Source of the DNA: Nitrospinaceae bacterium
GTDB lineage: Bacteria > Nitrospinota > Nitrospinia > Nitrospinales > JACRGP01
NCBI GenBank assembly: GCA_029261555.1
Contig: JAJDBB010000053.1
Coordinates: 1 to 49,815 of the forward strand
Reading direction: 5' to 3'
Length of the DNA: 49,815 bases
Under the pieces are notes generated by a model. The model had not been told where the DNA came from. It did no database searches and saw nothing but the letters and a program-made list of their open reading frames with translations. The translations under genes were made by a program, and so were the position numbers. Shown one piece after another: positions 1-8,574 of this stretch. Positions within the stretch are counted from its first letter, which is position 1. The number at the start of each line of letters is the position of its first letter.

Positions 1-1091
1 GTCATCAAAGCGGAATCGGAAATTTGTATTCCATAATATAATTTTTCCGCCTTCCATTCAGCTTCCAGGTAATCGACCAGCTTTTTTCGTTGCTCGGGCG
101 AACTGTCGATCGTCATTCGCAGGGTATCGTCAAACTTCTGGAAATCGGAGTTTTTCGTCAGCGTACTGAGATACTCGTTTCCATCCATGTCCCCGACGCG
201 CAACCCGAACTTAAAAATGATCCGCCCCAGAATGCAGGTGGCGATCAAAAAAATAGGATAAATCAGGCGCGTCAACAAATTTTTGCCAAAAGTGCGGACT
301 TTAGCTTCCGGCGCCAGTAGTTTTGAGCTTAGCGTCACCTTCAATTGATCACGGGTTATCGGACTGTATTCCTTCTGCGAGCCGTAAATTTTCTGGATTT
401 CGTCGATGAATTTTGAATAAGTTGAATTATTCTTATCCCCGTTACTATCTCTGGCCATGAGCATGAGGCTCAGGGTTTCGCCTTTTCTATTGCGGATAGG
501 CTCCCACCTGCATTCCAACCCCTCAAAGAGATCGTCGTCCTGTTTGGAATCCGAATCGGCCTCGACCGAGATTTCATAAGTCGGCGCTGTTTCGGGATTT
601 TTTATGAGTTTCTCGGCGCAGGCCAATCCGCCGCCGGAAAACATGGCCAGCGTTCCCCAGGGGGAAACCCGCATCTTGGCGATTCGCGTCCGAAAACCTT
701 GTTCGACGACGATTTTTTCCGGAACCATTCCCGCTCTCAGTTCCATGTCAAAACGATCGCGGGCCAATCTCTGCGCGGCCCTTAAAGCCCTTGTTACCGG
801 CTCGCGGCAGGACTCCGGAACGACAAATGACGCGCCGTCGCCGCCGAATACAAACGGGATTTCGACGTCCTGGACGCAATTGAGAACGGCGATGATCGAG
901 GAGGCCCCGACGATATTAACGTCCTTGTAGCGCCCGCTTTCGATGGCTTTGGTGGACCCTTTAATGTCGGAAACGACTACCAGCCAATCCTCAGGGACGT
1001 CGTGAAAATTTTCGTCGTCGGCGACGCCTTTAAAATCCTTGAAGATTGGCAAGTCAAAATAAAATTTTTCCATCAAATTCGGGCGGGACAT
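1..1091 (-). CDS. DUF3095 family protein with class III cyclase-like motifs (3' end cut by window)
   Basis: Read by hand on the minus strand; the frame stays open from an ATG at 1091 to the left edge (363 codons), so the C-terminus is missing. Near the N-terminus, residues 38-47 (VVVSDIKGST) and 80-87 (FVFGGDGA) resemble the two metal-binding segments of class III nucleotide cyclases, with Asp42 and Asp85 in the metal positions. This arrangement is what I associate with DUF3095, a family sometimes labelled putative adenylate cyclase. A hydrophobic stretch (IYPIFLIATCILGRIIF) lies about residues 280-296. AGAGG lies roughly 12 bases before the ATG; a second ATG six codons on lacks a ribosome-binding site. 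Whether it makes a cyclic nucleotide is unknown. The motif reading is solid, the function is inferred. Confidence 0.75.
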   Translation of the reverse strand, partial: MSRPNLMEKFYFDLPIFKDFKGVADDENFHDVPEDWLVVVSDIKGSTKAIESGRYKDVNIVGASSIIAVLNCVQDVEIPFVFGGDGASFVVPESCREPVTRALRAAQRLARDRFDMELRAGMVPEKIVVEQGFRTRIAKMRVSPWGTLAMFSGGGLACAEKLIKNPETAPTYEISVEADSDSKQDDDLFEGLECRWEPIRNRKGETLSLMLMARDSNGDKNNSTYSKFIDEIQKIYGSQKEYSPITRDQLKVTLSSKLLAPEAKVRTFGKNLLTRLIYPIFLIATCILGRIIFKFGLRVGDMDGNEYLSTLTKNSDFQKFDDTLRMTIDSSPEQRKKLVDYLEAEWKAEKLYYGIQISDSALM

Positions 1092-1109
1092 TATTTTGAG
1101 GTCGCCTCT

Positions 1110-1334
1110 TCAAAGTTTCAGATCGGGGTCCTGGCGTTCGTGCAGTATTTGCAAGGTTAAAGTCCCCGTTTCCGAGAAGACATAGTATACCGGATGGCTT
1201 TTGTACTTGCACCGACGTACGCCTTCTTTCAATTGGTTAAAATCGCGTAGAATATGTAAACTCAAATCGTTTCTATCGCAGTAAAAAAATATGGGCTGGT
1301 TTTCCGGGACAGCCCCGACAATTATTGTCTGTTT
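1110..1334 (-). pseudogene. ParE/RelE-like toxin C-terminal remnant
   Basis: The minus strand is open for 75 codons, ending at TGA 1112-1110. The last 30 residues contain YKSHPVYYVFSE and ILHERQDPDL, which match the C-terminal strand and HxRMDP tail typical of ParE toxins. There is no ATG, GTG or TTG at the expected beginning, and an in-frame TGA (1337-1335) cuts it from a further open stretch upstream. No antitoxin gene is visible. I read it as a decayed toxin gene. It could instead be a functional protein with an unusual start. Confidence 0.45.
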
Positions 1335-1487
1335 TCAGTGAAGGCGTTCGCCAAAAAACAGCAGCCTTTTAATTCCGGCTTTTATTCTGTCGATCCTGTC
1401 CACTAACTCTTTTCGGGCCACCGCCAAAGCATCGCGCCCCACCCCCTCCCCTGCCCCAAAAAATCCCCATTTTCAAAAGGTTTTTCG

Positions 1488-1517
1488 TTGACAATATCAC
1501 CGATATTGGAGTAGTAT
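1488..1517 (+). promoter_or_regulatory. Putative sigma70 promoter of the nuo operon
   Basis: TTGACA at 1488-1493 and TAGTAT at 1512-1517 are separated by 18 bases, about 145 bases before nuoA. The -35 is perfect and the -10 matches 4 of 6. The rest of the 1335-1662 gap holds a G-rich tract (as read on the minus strand) and no gene I can support. Confidence 0.5.
1493..1507. promoter_or_regulatory. Palindromic operator candidate inside the nuo promoter
   Basis: AATATC-ACC-GATATT is a perfect 6+6 inverted repeat placed between the -35 and -10 elements. Its position suits a repressor that blocks polymerase. The regulator is unknown. Confidence 0.4.
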
Positions 1518-1662
1518 CCCCCCCGTCTGATTGACCGAGACCGGTATTTGGGATTTGTGGCGGAAAACTGCCTTTCATGATCCCTTTTTTTTCGGATTCA
1601 ACACGTCGGCGTCTCCGTTTTCGCCAGTCAGGCCAAGGCTATCCATCTAATCCGGAAATCAA

Positions 1663-2019
1663 ATGCTGGAACAATATACAGGCGCCTTTTTGATGCTCAT
1701 CATCGCCATCGGCATCGCCGTGGGCATGGTGGTAGCCACTTCCATTCTTGGCCCCAAACATAGATTCGCGGACAAGGCAGAACCTTTTGAGTGCGGAGAG
1801 AGTCCAATCGTCTCGCCCCACCAGCGGTTTTCCGTAAAATTTTATCTCGTCGCCGTGCTGTTTATCTTGTTCGATATCGAAGCGGTTTTTCTTTTTCCCT
1901 GGGCGGTCTTATACCAACGGCTTGGCGTGTTCGGTTTTGTGGAGATGTTACTTTTTCTGATAATTTTAGGCGTCGGCCTGCTGTACGTTTGGCGGCGCGG
2001 CGGCTTGGACTGGGAGTAA
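1663..2019 (+). CDS. nuoA: NADH-quinone oxidoreductase subunit A
   Basis: This is a small membrane subunit of proton-pumping complex I, 118 residues, the usual length. Three hydrophobic helices are visible (about residues 8-30, 60-80 and 88-110). The conserved loop FECGESP (residues 43-49) and the FDIEAVFLFPWA segment (about 70-81) are family hallmarks; the loop cysteine lies near the quinone-site region in known structures. It is the first gene of the operon, 12 bases before nuoC. nuoB, which normally follows nuoA, is absent. Confidence 0.97.
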   Translation: MLEQYTGAFLMLIIAIGIAVGMVVATSILGPKHRFADKAEPFECGESPIVSPHQRFSVKFYLVAVLFILFDIEAVFLFPWAVLYQRLGVFGFVEMLLFLIILGVGLLYVWRRGGLDWE

Positions 2020-2031
2020 CCATATTCTTTA

Positions 2032-2520
2032 ATGACGGATAAAACCGACATCATCGACGCGGTCAAGGCGAAGTTTGCGGACCAGATTTTGGACCAGCAT
2101 AATTTTCGCGGCGACCAAACTGTCACGGCAAAAAAAGAAGCCGTCGTTCCCCTGTGCCAGTTTTTGCGGGACGATCCAGCGTTGGCTTTCGATTTCCTCA
2201 TGGACCTCACCGCGGTAGATTATCTCAAAAAAAATCCCGTCCGCTATGAAGTCGTCTATCATTTCTACTCCTCTAAATACAACACGCGCTTTCGCGTTAA
2301 AATTCCCGTTTCCGAGGAAGATTGCATTCTGGAAACCGTCTGCGAACTGTGGAAAACCGCCAACTGGTTTGAACGCGAAATCTGGGACATGTACGGGATC
2401 CGTTTCAAAGGCCATCCCAATTTGAAAAGAATTCTTATGTACGAGGGTTTTAAAGGCCATCCACTGCGCAAGGATTATCCCATCAACAAACGCCAACCCC
2501 TGATAGGGCCGTTGAACTGA
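2032..2520 (+). CDS. nuoC: NADH-quinone oxidoreductase subunit C (30 kDa)
   Basis: This is a peripheral-arm subunit of complex I, 162 residues. The family signature EREIWDMYGIRFKGHPNLKR occupies about residues 114-133, followed by GHPLRKDYP. It is a stand-alone NuoC, not the NuoCD fusion of enterobacteria. It starts 12 bases after nuoA and stops one base before the nuoH ATG, so nuoD (normally next) is missing here. Translational coupling to nuoH is likely. Confidence 0.96.
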   Translation: MTDKTDIIDAVKAKFADQILDQHNFRGDQTVTAKKEAVVPLCQFLRDDPALAFDFLMDLTAVDYLKKNPVRYEVVYHFYSSKYNTRFRVKIPVSEEDCILETVCELWKTANWFEREIWDMYGIRFKGHPNLKRILMYEGFKGHPLRKDYPINKRQPLIGPLN

Positions 2521-2521
2521 T

Positions 2522-3607
2522 ATGACTGATATCCTCATCGACCTGGCCATTACCCTGGTTAAAATAGGTTTTATCCTGGGCGTCACCGTTGGGTTTTTCG
2601 CTCCGATCCTGACTTGGGTGGAACGCAAGCAGAGCGCCATCATGCAGGACCGGATCGGCGCTAACCGCGCGGACGTTATGGGGTTTCGCGCTCTGGGTTT
2701 GTTTCATATCATAGCCGACGCGCTGAAGATGTTTACCAAGGAAGATTTTATTCCCGACGGCGCCAACAAGTTCATGCACACGCTGAGTCCTATCATCGCC
2801 TTGGTCCCCGCCATCATCACCTTTGCGGTGGTTCCATTTGGCGGCCAGTACACCCTCTTCGGCAAAGAAGTGAACCTGGTGATTTCGGATCTGGACGTCG
2901 GATTGCTGTTCGTATTCGCCATCGCTTCGCTTGCGACTTACGGCTACGTCATCGCCGGATGGAGTTCCAACAACAACTGGTCCATGCTGGGGTCGATGCG
3001 CACCGCCGCGCAGATGGTTTCCTACGAGGTCACGATGGGGCTGACCATCATCGGCGTGTTGATGGTTTTTGGAACCATGCGACTGACCGAAATCGGCGCC
3101 ATCCAGGAAAACTTTTTTCGTTGGGGGATCTTTTTACAACCCGTCGGTTTCTTCATGTTCTTCACCGCGTCCATCGCGGAAAATAAACGAATACCTTTTG
3201 ACAACCCGGAAGCCGAATCGGAATTGGTAGCCGGGTATTTTACCGAATACAGCGGACTTAAGTTCGGCATGTTCTTCATGGCTGAATTTATCGAGATGGT
3301 CACCATCGGCGCCCTGATCACCCTATTATTTTTCGGGGCCTGGCATGTGCCCTTTCTAAGCACAGCAACGATAATTTCGCTGTTTGATTTTCTCGGCGCC
3401 ACCGGCTCCAACATTGTCGCCATGTTGTTTCATGTCGGCGTGTTTTTCGCTAAGGTGACGTTTTTCATCTGGGTGCAAATGACCATTCGCTGGACCCTTC
3501 CCCGGTTTCGTTACGACCAGATTATGAACCTGGGTTGGAAAATTTTATTACCGCTTTCCCTGATCAACATTGTTGTGACGGGAATTATTATACTGGCGCT
3601 CGCCTGA
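2522..3607 (+). CDS. nuoH: NADH-quinone oxidoreductase subunit H
   Basis: This is the membrane subunit that forms much of the quinone-binding chamber between the two arms of complex I. It has 361 residues and about eight hydrophobic helices. Family motifs include ERKQSAIMQDRIGANRA (about residues 34-50), the GWSSNNNWSMLGSMRTAAQM region, and ENKRIPFDNPEAESELVAGY near residue 220. Its ATG lies one base after the nuoC stop. Confidence 0.97.
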   Translation: MTDILIDLAITLVKIGFILGVTVGFFAPILTWVERKQSAIMQDRIGANRADVMGFRALGLFHIIADALKMFTKEDFIPDGANKFMHTLSPIIALVPAIITFAVVPFGGQYTLFGKEVNLVISDLDVGLLFVFAIASLATYGYVIAGWSSNNNWSMLGSMRTAAQMVSYEVTMGLTIIGVLMVFGTMRLTEIGAIQENFFRWGIFLQPVGFFMFFTASIAENKRIPFDNPEAESELVAGYFTEYSGLKFGMFFMAEFIEMVTIGALITLLFFGAWHVPFLSTATIISLFDFLGATGSNIVAMLFHVGVFFAKVTFFIWVQMTIRWTLPRFRYDQIMNLGWKILLPLSLINIVVTGIIILALA

Positions 3608-3629
3608 CCGGTATTAAAGGAGCAGGACC

Positions 3630-4214
3630 ATGGCTTACTACGTTGACCGAAACGTCAAATTGACATGGTGGGAAAAGAGTTACCTCCCGGAAATCATACG
3701 CGGGATGTACATCACTTCCCGACATTTCTTTTTGAACCTGTTTGGATTCATTCCGTTTCTTTTGGGACAGAAAAAGGAACGGCCGATATTCACGGTTTAT
3801 TATCCCGAGCAAACTGTCAAGTATCCCATGGCCTATCGAGGCCGTCCGGTGCTGGCCGTCAATGAAAAGGGAAACTACAACTGCGTCGCCTGCGGATTGT
3901 GCGAGGCGGCTTGCCCGGCGTACTGTATCGACATCATTCCCGGCTCCAACCCCGGCAAGCAAAACGAGTTGGAACGCTGGCCTGATGAATTCACCATCGA
4001 CATGGCGATCTGCATCTTCTGCGGCTTTTGCGAAGAGGCTTGCCCGGAGGAAGCGATCTTCATGAGCGATATGTGCGAGTTCGACATGCTGGATCGCAAG
4101 CAAATGAAATACAACAAGGAACAATTGGCGGTCTCCACGGAAGATCTCAAGGACCGTATCGAATTCACAAGACAAATGTCTGGAAAATGGAATTATTCTT
4201 CTTCATCCCGATAG
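3630..4214 (+). CDS. nuoI: NADH-quinone oxidoreductase subunit I (2x 4Fe-4S)
   Basis: This is an iron-sulfur subunit that carries electrons toward cluster N2, 194 residues. Two ferredoxin-type CxxCxxCxxxC motifs are intact: Cys85/88/91/95 and Cys128/131/134/138, each followed later by a CP-type pairing as in 8Fe ferredoxins. A strong AAAGGAG site precedes the ATG. The 3' end overlaps nuoJ by 28 bases in another frame. The partner NuoB, which holds N2, is not encoded in the window. Confidence 0.97.
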   Translation: MAYYVDRNVKLTWWEKSYLPEIIRGMYITSRHFFLNLFGFIPFLLGQKKERPIFTVYYPEQTVKYPMAYRGRPVLAVNEKGNYNCVACGLCEAACPAYCIDIIPGSNPGKQNELERWPDEFTIDMAICIFCGFCEEACPEEAIFMSDMCEFDMLDRKQMKYNKEQLAVSTEDLKDRIEFTRQMSGKWNYSSSSR

Positions 4215-4696
4215 CCCTTCTGAGCGTCCTTTTGGCGCTCGGCGTGGTGTTCAACAGTAGTCCCATCGGCTCCGCCGTGAGCCTGATCGGAATGATGTTG
4301 TGTTTGGCCGGCGTGTTTGTTCTTCAATCCGCTCATTTCCTGGCCATTCTCCAAGTCTTGATTTACGCCGGCGCCATTATGGTTCTGTTCATGTTCGTGA
4401 TCATGTTGCTCAACCTGAAAACCGCCGAGGATTCTGTCTGGAAGTCGCGGGAGCACAATACCCTGTTGTCCGTATTGACCGGGTTTTTAGTTCTGGGACT
4501 GGCTTACAAAATGGTGGAAATCGCTATGGATTCCAATTTCGGACCGGGCATGCCGGTGAAGGATGGATTTGGAACCACCGAGGCGGTGGGAACCGTATTG
4601 TTTACGGATTATGTATTGCCATTTGAAGTGGCTTCGATCCTGCTCCTGGTAGCGATGATCGGCGCCCTCGTTCTGGCCAAAACAAAAATAGACTGA
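4187..4696 (+). CDS. nuoJ: NADH-quinone oxidoreductase subunit J
   Basis: This is a membrane subunit of complex I (ND6 type), 169 residues from the ATG at 4187. The frame is open further upstream, but that part lies inside nuoI and is not membrane-like, whereas MELFFFIPIALLSVL is a typical NuoJ start. The conserved motif LQVLIYAGAIMVLFMFVIMLLN (about residues 56-77) includes the pi-bulge helix region. It overlaps the nuoI end by 28 bases, suggesting coupled translation. Confidence 0.94.
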   Translation: MELFFFIPIALLSVLLALGVVFNSSPIGSAVSLIGMMLCLAGVFVLQSAHFLAILQVLIYAGAIMVLFMFVIMLLNLKTAEDSVWKSREHNTLLSVLTGFLVLGLAYKMVEIAMDSNFGPGMPVKDGFGTTEAVGTVLFTDYVLPFEVASILLLVAMIGALVLAKTKID

Positions 4697-4699
4697 ACC

Positions 4700-5002
4700 A
4701 TGGTTGAACTCGAATATTATTTGATCCTGAGCGGAATACTTTTCAGCATAGGCGTGCTGGGAGTGCTGGTGCGCCGCAACGCCATTGTGGTCTTCATGTG
4801 CGTGGAAATCATGTTGAACGCCGTGAACATCTCTTTGATCGCATTCGATCGCTACAACAACCAGCACGACGGCCAGGTGTTCAGCTTCATGGTCATGTGC
4901 GTCGCCGCCGCCGAAGTTTCCGTCGGCCTCGCCATTGTAATCTCCATGTACAGGAACAAGCCGACCATCAATCTGGACGAATTCAACCTAATGAAGTGGT
5001 GA
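4700..5002 (+). CDS. nuoK: NADH-quinone oxidoreductase subunit K
   Basis: This is a small proton-channel subunit (ND4L type), exactly 100 residues with three transmembrane helices. The two buried glutamates needed for proton transfer are present, in the [10 protein letters not shown] and [12 protein letters not shown] segments. It starts three bases after the nuoJ stop. Confidence 0.97.
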   Translation: MVELEYYLILSGILFSIGVLGVLVRRNAIVVFMCVEIMLNAVNISLIAFDRYNNQHDGQVFSFMVMCVAAAEVSVGLAIVISMYRNKPTINLDEFNLMKW

Positions 5003-5015
5003 GGAAGATCAAGAC

Positions 5016-6977
5016 ATGCTCCAACTAGCCTGGCTGATTCCGCTGATCCCTATTTTGGGATCCATTGTATGCGGCTTATACGGTCTCAAACTCGGAAAAG
5101 ACAAGGTCGCTAAAATTGCCTGCGGCGGACCGATCCTTTCGTTCCTCCTCACCCTGATAGTGTTGCTCGGCTTTTTGCTCCTGCCGGAGGGCGTTCATGT
5201 CTGGGAACAGGTTCTGTTTAACTGGATTCCGGTCGCCGACTTTGTCGTGCAATGGGGCTACCAGATCGATCCTCTGTCGCTGGTGATGATGCTAGTGGTT
5301 TCCGGCGTCGGCTCCGTCATCCACGTTTACGCCGTGGGCTACATGTACGAGGAGTACAGTTTTTACCGCTTCTTTTGCTATTTCAATCTGTTCCTCGGCG
5401 CCATGCTCATTCTCGTTATGGGCAACAACTTTCTATTGATGTTCATTGGCTGGGAAGGCGTGGGCTGTTGCTCTTACTTCCTGATCGGCTATTATTACGA
5501 TAAAAAATCCGCCTGCGACGCCGGGACCAAAGCTTTCGTGGTCAACCGGGTCGGGGATTTCGCGTTCATCTTAGGCGTTCTGTTCATCTTCAATCAGTTC
5601 GGTTCCATAGACTACACCACGGTATTTTCCGCGGCGCCCACCACGCTGGTTTATGGAAGCGAAACGGCGACTCTGATTTGTATCTTCCTGTTCATCGGCG
5701 CCACCGGCAAATCCGCGCAGATTCCGCTGTACACCTGGTTGCCGGACGCCATGGAGGGACCGACGCCGGTATCCGCCTTGATCCACGCCGCGACGATGGT
5801 CACCGCGGGCGTGTACATGGTGGCCCGTTGCAACGTTCTATTCGCGCTGTCGCCCCTGTCCATGAATATAGTCGCTTTCGTCGGCGGCGGCACAGCTGTA
5901 TTCGCCGCCACCATTGGCATGGCGCAAAACGACATCAAGCGCGTGCTCGCCTATTCCACAGTCAGCCAGATCGGCTACATGTTTTTGGCTTGCGGCGTCG
6001 GCGCCTACACGGCGGCGATTTTCCATCTCATCACCCACGCATTTTTTAAAGCCTGTCTGTTCCTTGGTTCCGGAAGCGTTATCCACGGCATGCACCACGA
6101 ACAGGACATGAGAAAGTACGGCGGATTGAAAGATCATTTCCCCATCACCCACATCACTTTTCTGGTGTCGACCCTGGCAATTGCCGGGATATTTCCGCTT
6201 TCCGGGTTTTTCAGCAAGGATGAAATCCTGTTTCATGCCTTGATGGACGGCAACATTATTCTATGGGGTATGGGCGCTACCGGAGCATTTCTGACTGCGT
6301 TTTACATGTTTCGCCTGGTGTTCATGACGTTTTACGGCGAGGCCAAATACGACCTGAGCTTTCATCCGCATGAACCGTCCAAAATCATGACCACGCCGCT
6401 GGTAATTCTGGCGGGCCTGGCTTTTTTTGGCGGCCTGTTGGGGATTCCAATTATTCACGGCTGGCACGTGTTGCACGATTGGCTGGAGCCGGTCTTTCAC
6501 GTCGATTCGCAGACGATCATTGACTACTCGACGCAACATATGATTGCGGCAGGCCATCATGTTCCTACGTTCGAAGCGTTGACCCACGAGCCGTCGCACA
6601 ACGTTCCTCTGGAAATTTCCTTGATGGGCGTCTCCCTGTTGATCGCGATTGGCGGCATCACGGCGGCCTACTTTTTCTATATTAAATTCCCCAAACTTCC
6701 GGACACTGTCATGGGCGGACAATGGGGACTTGAGCTGGTTAAAAATAAATACGAAGTGGACGAGCATATCGACGAATACATCGTTCAGCCCACTGTGGAG
6801 GGATCATTTTATCTGTGGAAGGGCGACGCCAAGGTAGTCGATGGAGCGGTGAACGGAGCGGCTGCTGTGATCAACTGGTTCAGCAAGCTGGCCCGCCCCT
6901 ATCAATCCGGATTCGTCCGCAACTATGCATTGTTTATGGTGGTCGGTTTTCTCGCCATCCTTATAATGGTCTATTGA
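5016..6977 (+). CDS. nuoL: NADH-quinone oxidoreductase subunit L
   Basis: This is the distal antiporter-like proton-pumping subunit, 653 residues. Conserved pieces include MFIGWEGVGCCSYFLIGYYY (about 142-161), the TWLPDAMEGPTPVSALIHAATM core (about 242-263) with the channel lysine/histidine region, and the long C-terminal amphipathic part that runs along the membrane arm. A GAGGAAG site precedes the ATG. It lies 13 bases after nuoK. Confidence 0.97.
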   Translation: MLQLAWLIPLIPILGSIVCGLYGLKLGKDKVAKIACGGPILSFLLTLIVLLGFLLLPEGVHVWEQVLFNWIPVADFVVQWGYQIDPLSLVMMLVVSGVGSVIHVYAVGYMYEEYSFYRFFCYFNLFLGAMLILVMGNNFLLMFIGWEGVGCCSYFLIGYYYDKKSACDAGTKAFVVNRVGDFAFILGVLFIFNQFGSIDYTTVFSAAPTTLVYGSETATLICIFLFIGATGKSAQIPLYTWLPDAMEGPTPVSALIHAATMVTAGVYMVARCNVLFALSPLSMNIVAFVGGGTAVFAATIGMAQNDIKRVLAYSTVSQIGYMFLACGVGAYTAAIFHLITHAFFKACLFLGSGSVIHGMHHEQDMRKYGGLKDHFPITHITFLVSTLAIAGIFPLSGFFSKDEILFHALMDGNIILWGMGATGAFLTAFYMFRLVFMTFYGEAKYDLSFHPHEPSKIMTTPLVILAGLAFFGGLLGIPIIHGWHVLHDWLEPVFHVDSQTIIDYSTQHMIAAGHHVPTFEALTHEPSHNVPLEISLMGVSLLIAIGGITAAYFFYIKFPKLPDTVMGGQWGLELVKNKYEVDEHIDEYIVQPTVEGSFYLWKGDAKVVDGAVNGAAAVINWFSKLARPYQSGFVRNYALFMVVGFLAILIMVY

Positions 6978-6987
6978 GCGCTAAGAA

Positions 6988-8559
6988 ATGTTTCTAACTT
7001 TTGTCACATTTTTACCTCTGTTGGGCGCCTTCGCCCTGGCTTTCATTCCCAAGGAAAACGAGGGAACCATCAAGCAGGCGGCGTTGGGAGTCGCGCTCGT
7101 CGACTTCGTTCTCTCACTGGGGTTATGGATGGGGTTTGACAACTCCACCCACGCCATGCAGTTTGAGTTTTCCACGTCATGGATCGGTGCCTGGGGCGTC
7201 AATTATCACGTAGGGATCGACGGTATTTCGCTTCTCTTGTACGTGATGACCACCTTTCTGACGGCGTTTTCCATTCTGGTTTCCTGGAACGTTAAAAAAC
7301 ACGTCAAGGAATACATGATGGCCATGCTGGCCTTGGGTACCGGCATGTTGGGAGTCTTCATCGCGCTCGATCTGTTTCTGTTCTATGTATTCTGGGAATT
7401 CCAGTTGGTGCCCATGTACATCATCATCGGAGTGTGGGGCGGCCCGCGCCGAATCTATGCCGCAGTCAAATTCTTTTTGTACACCGCCGTCGGCTCCCTG
7501 CTCATGCTGGTAGCCATCATCTGGATTTATTTTGTTGTTGAAGACGCCACCGGCGTTTTCACCACGGACCTGATATTCATCACCAAACATCTGGACGTAG
7601 ACCTGGGAACTCAAAAATGGTTGTGGATGGCGTTTTTCCTGGCATTCGCCATCAAGGTGCCCATGTTTCCCTTCCACACCTGGTTGCCGGACGCGCATGT
7701 CGAAGCGCCGACGGCAGGGAGCGTTATTCTGGCAGGGGTCTTGCTGAAAATGGGAACTTACGGTTTCCTGCGCTTCAACCTGCCCTTGTTCCCCCATGCC
7801 AGCTACGAATTCATACCCTTTATAGCCACCCTTTCCGTCATTGGAATCGTCTACGGCGCCCTGGTGGCAATGGTTCAAGAGGATTTGAAAAAACTGGTCG
7901 CCTATTCCAGCGTCAGCCATCTGGGATTCGTCATGCTGGGGATCTTTGCGCTCAACGAATACGGACTGCAAGGCGCCCTGTTGCAAAACCTGAATCACGG
8001 CATCAGTACCGGCGCTCTCTTTTTTCTCGTCGGGGTGATTTACGACAGGAGACACACCCGCTTAATTAAGGAATTTGGCGGAGTGACGAATTATATGCCC
8101 AAGTTCGCCATTTGTTTCATGATCGTCACCCTGTCGTCCATCGGCCTTCCGGGGATGAACGGTTTTATCGGCGAGTTCCTGATCCTTCTGGGTATGTTCC
8201 AGGTCAATAAGATGTATGCCGCCGGAGCCGCTCTGGGCGTTATACTTGCCGCCTGTTATATGCTTTGGATGTTTCAAAGGGTCATGTTCATGCAATCCAA
8301 CAATCCCGAAAACGAAAAACTGACGGACCTGGACCTGCGTGAAAAAATATTGATCGCCCCGATGATCGTTCTGATTTTCTGGATTGGCTTGTACCCGAAG
8401 CCGTTTCTAAAAACCTTTGACGCCTCGGTGAGCCATTTGGTCACCATTGTTAGTCCGGACAATTTTCGTCCCGGAAAAATTGGCGGCTCGCACGCTTCGA
8501 CCAAAATCGACAAGGCGTTAAAAAAAATTGAAAAACAAACTCATAAGAAAAGCCATTAA
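6988..8559 (+). CDS. nuoM: NADH-quinone oxidoreductase subunit M
   Basis: This is a second antiporter-like pump subunit, 523 residues with about 14 hydrophobic helices. The FYVFWEFQLVPMYIIIGVWG segment (about 131-150) carries the essential glutamate, and FHTWLPDAHVEAPTAGSVIL (about 227-246) is the signature core. The C-terminus is lysine-rich (KKIEKQTHKKSH). The ATG lies 10 bases after nuoL with only a weak ribosome-binding site, so coupling to nuoL translation is likely. Confidence 0.97.
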   Translation: MFLTFVTFLPLLGAFALAFIPKENEGTIKQAALGVALVDFVLSLGLWMGFDNSTHAMQFEFSTSWIGAWGVNYHVGIDGISLLLYVMTTFLTAFSILVSWNVKKHVKEYMMAMLALGTGMLGVFIALDLFLFYVFWEFQLVPMYIIIGVWGGPRRIYAAVKFFLYTAVGSLLMLVAIIWIYFVVEDATGVFTTDLIFITKHLDVDLGTQKWLWMAFFLAFAIKVPMFPFHTWLPDAHVEAPTAGSVILAGVLLKMGTYGFLRFNLPLFPHASYEFIPFIATLSVIGIVYGALVAMVQEDLKKLVAYSSVSHLGFVMLGIFALNEYGLQGALLQNLNHGISTGALFFLVGVIYDRRHTRLIKEFGGVTNYMPKFAICFMIVTLSSIGLPGMNGFIGEFLILLGMFQVNKMYAAGAALGVILAACYMLWMFQRVMFMQSNNPENEKLTDLDLREKILIAPMIVLIFWIGLYPKPFLKTFDASVSHLVTIVSPDNFRPGKIGGSHASTKIDKALKKIEKQTHKKSH

Positions 8560-8574
8560 CAATCAGGAACTACA

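Noticed and set aside
1369-1578. 69-codon minus-strand ORF in the nuo leader
   Set aside because: Glycine-rich product created by a G tract, lying across the promoter; no ribosome-binding site or conservation seen.
7177-8055. Long minus-strand ORF of 292 codons inside nuoM
   Set aside because: Antisense shadow of nuoM; its His/Gln/Asp-rich composition is a by-product of the membrane-protein codons.
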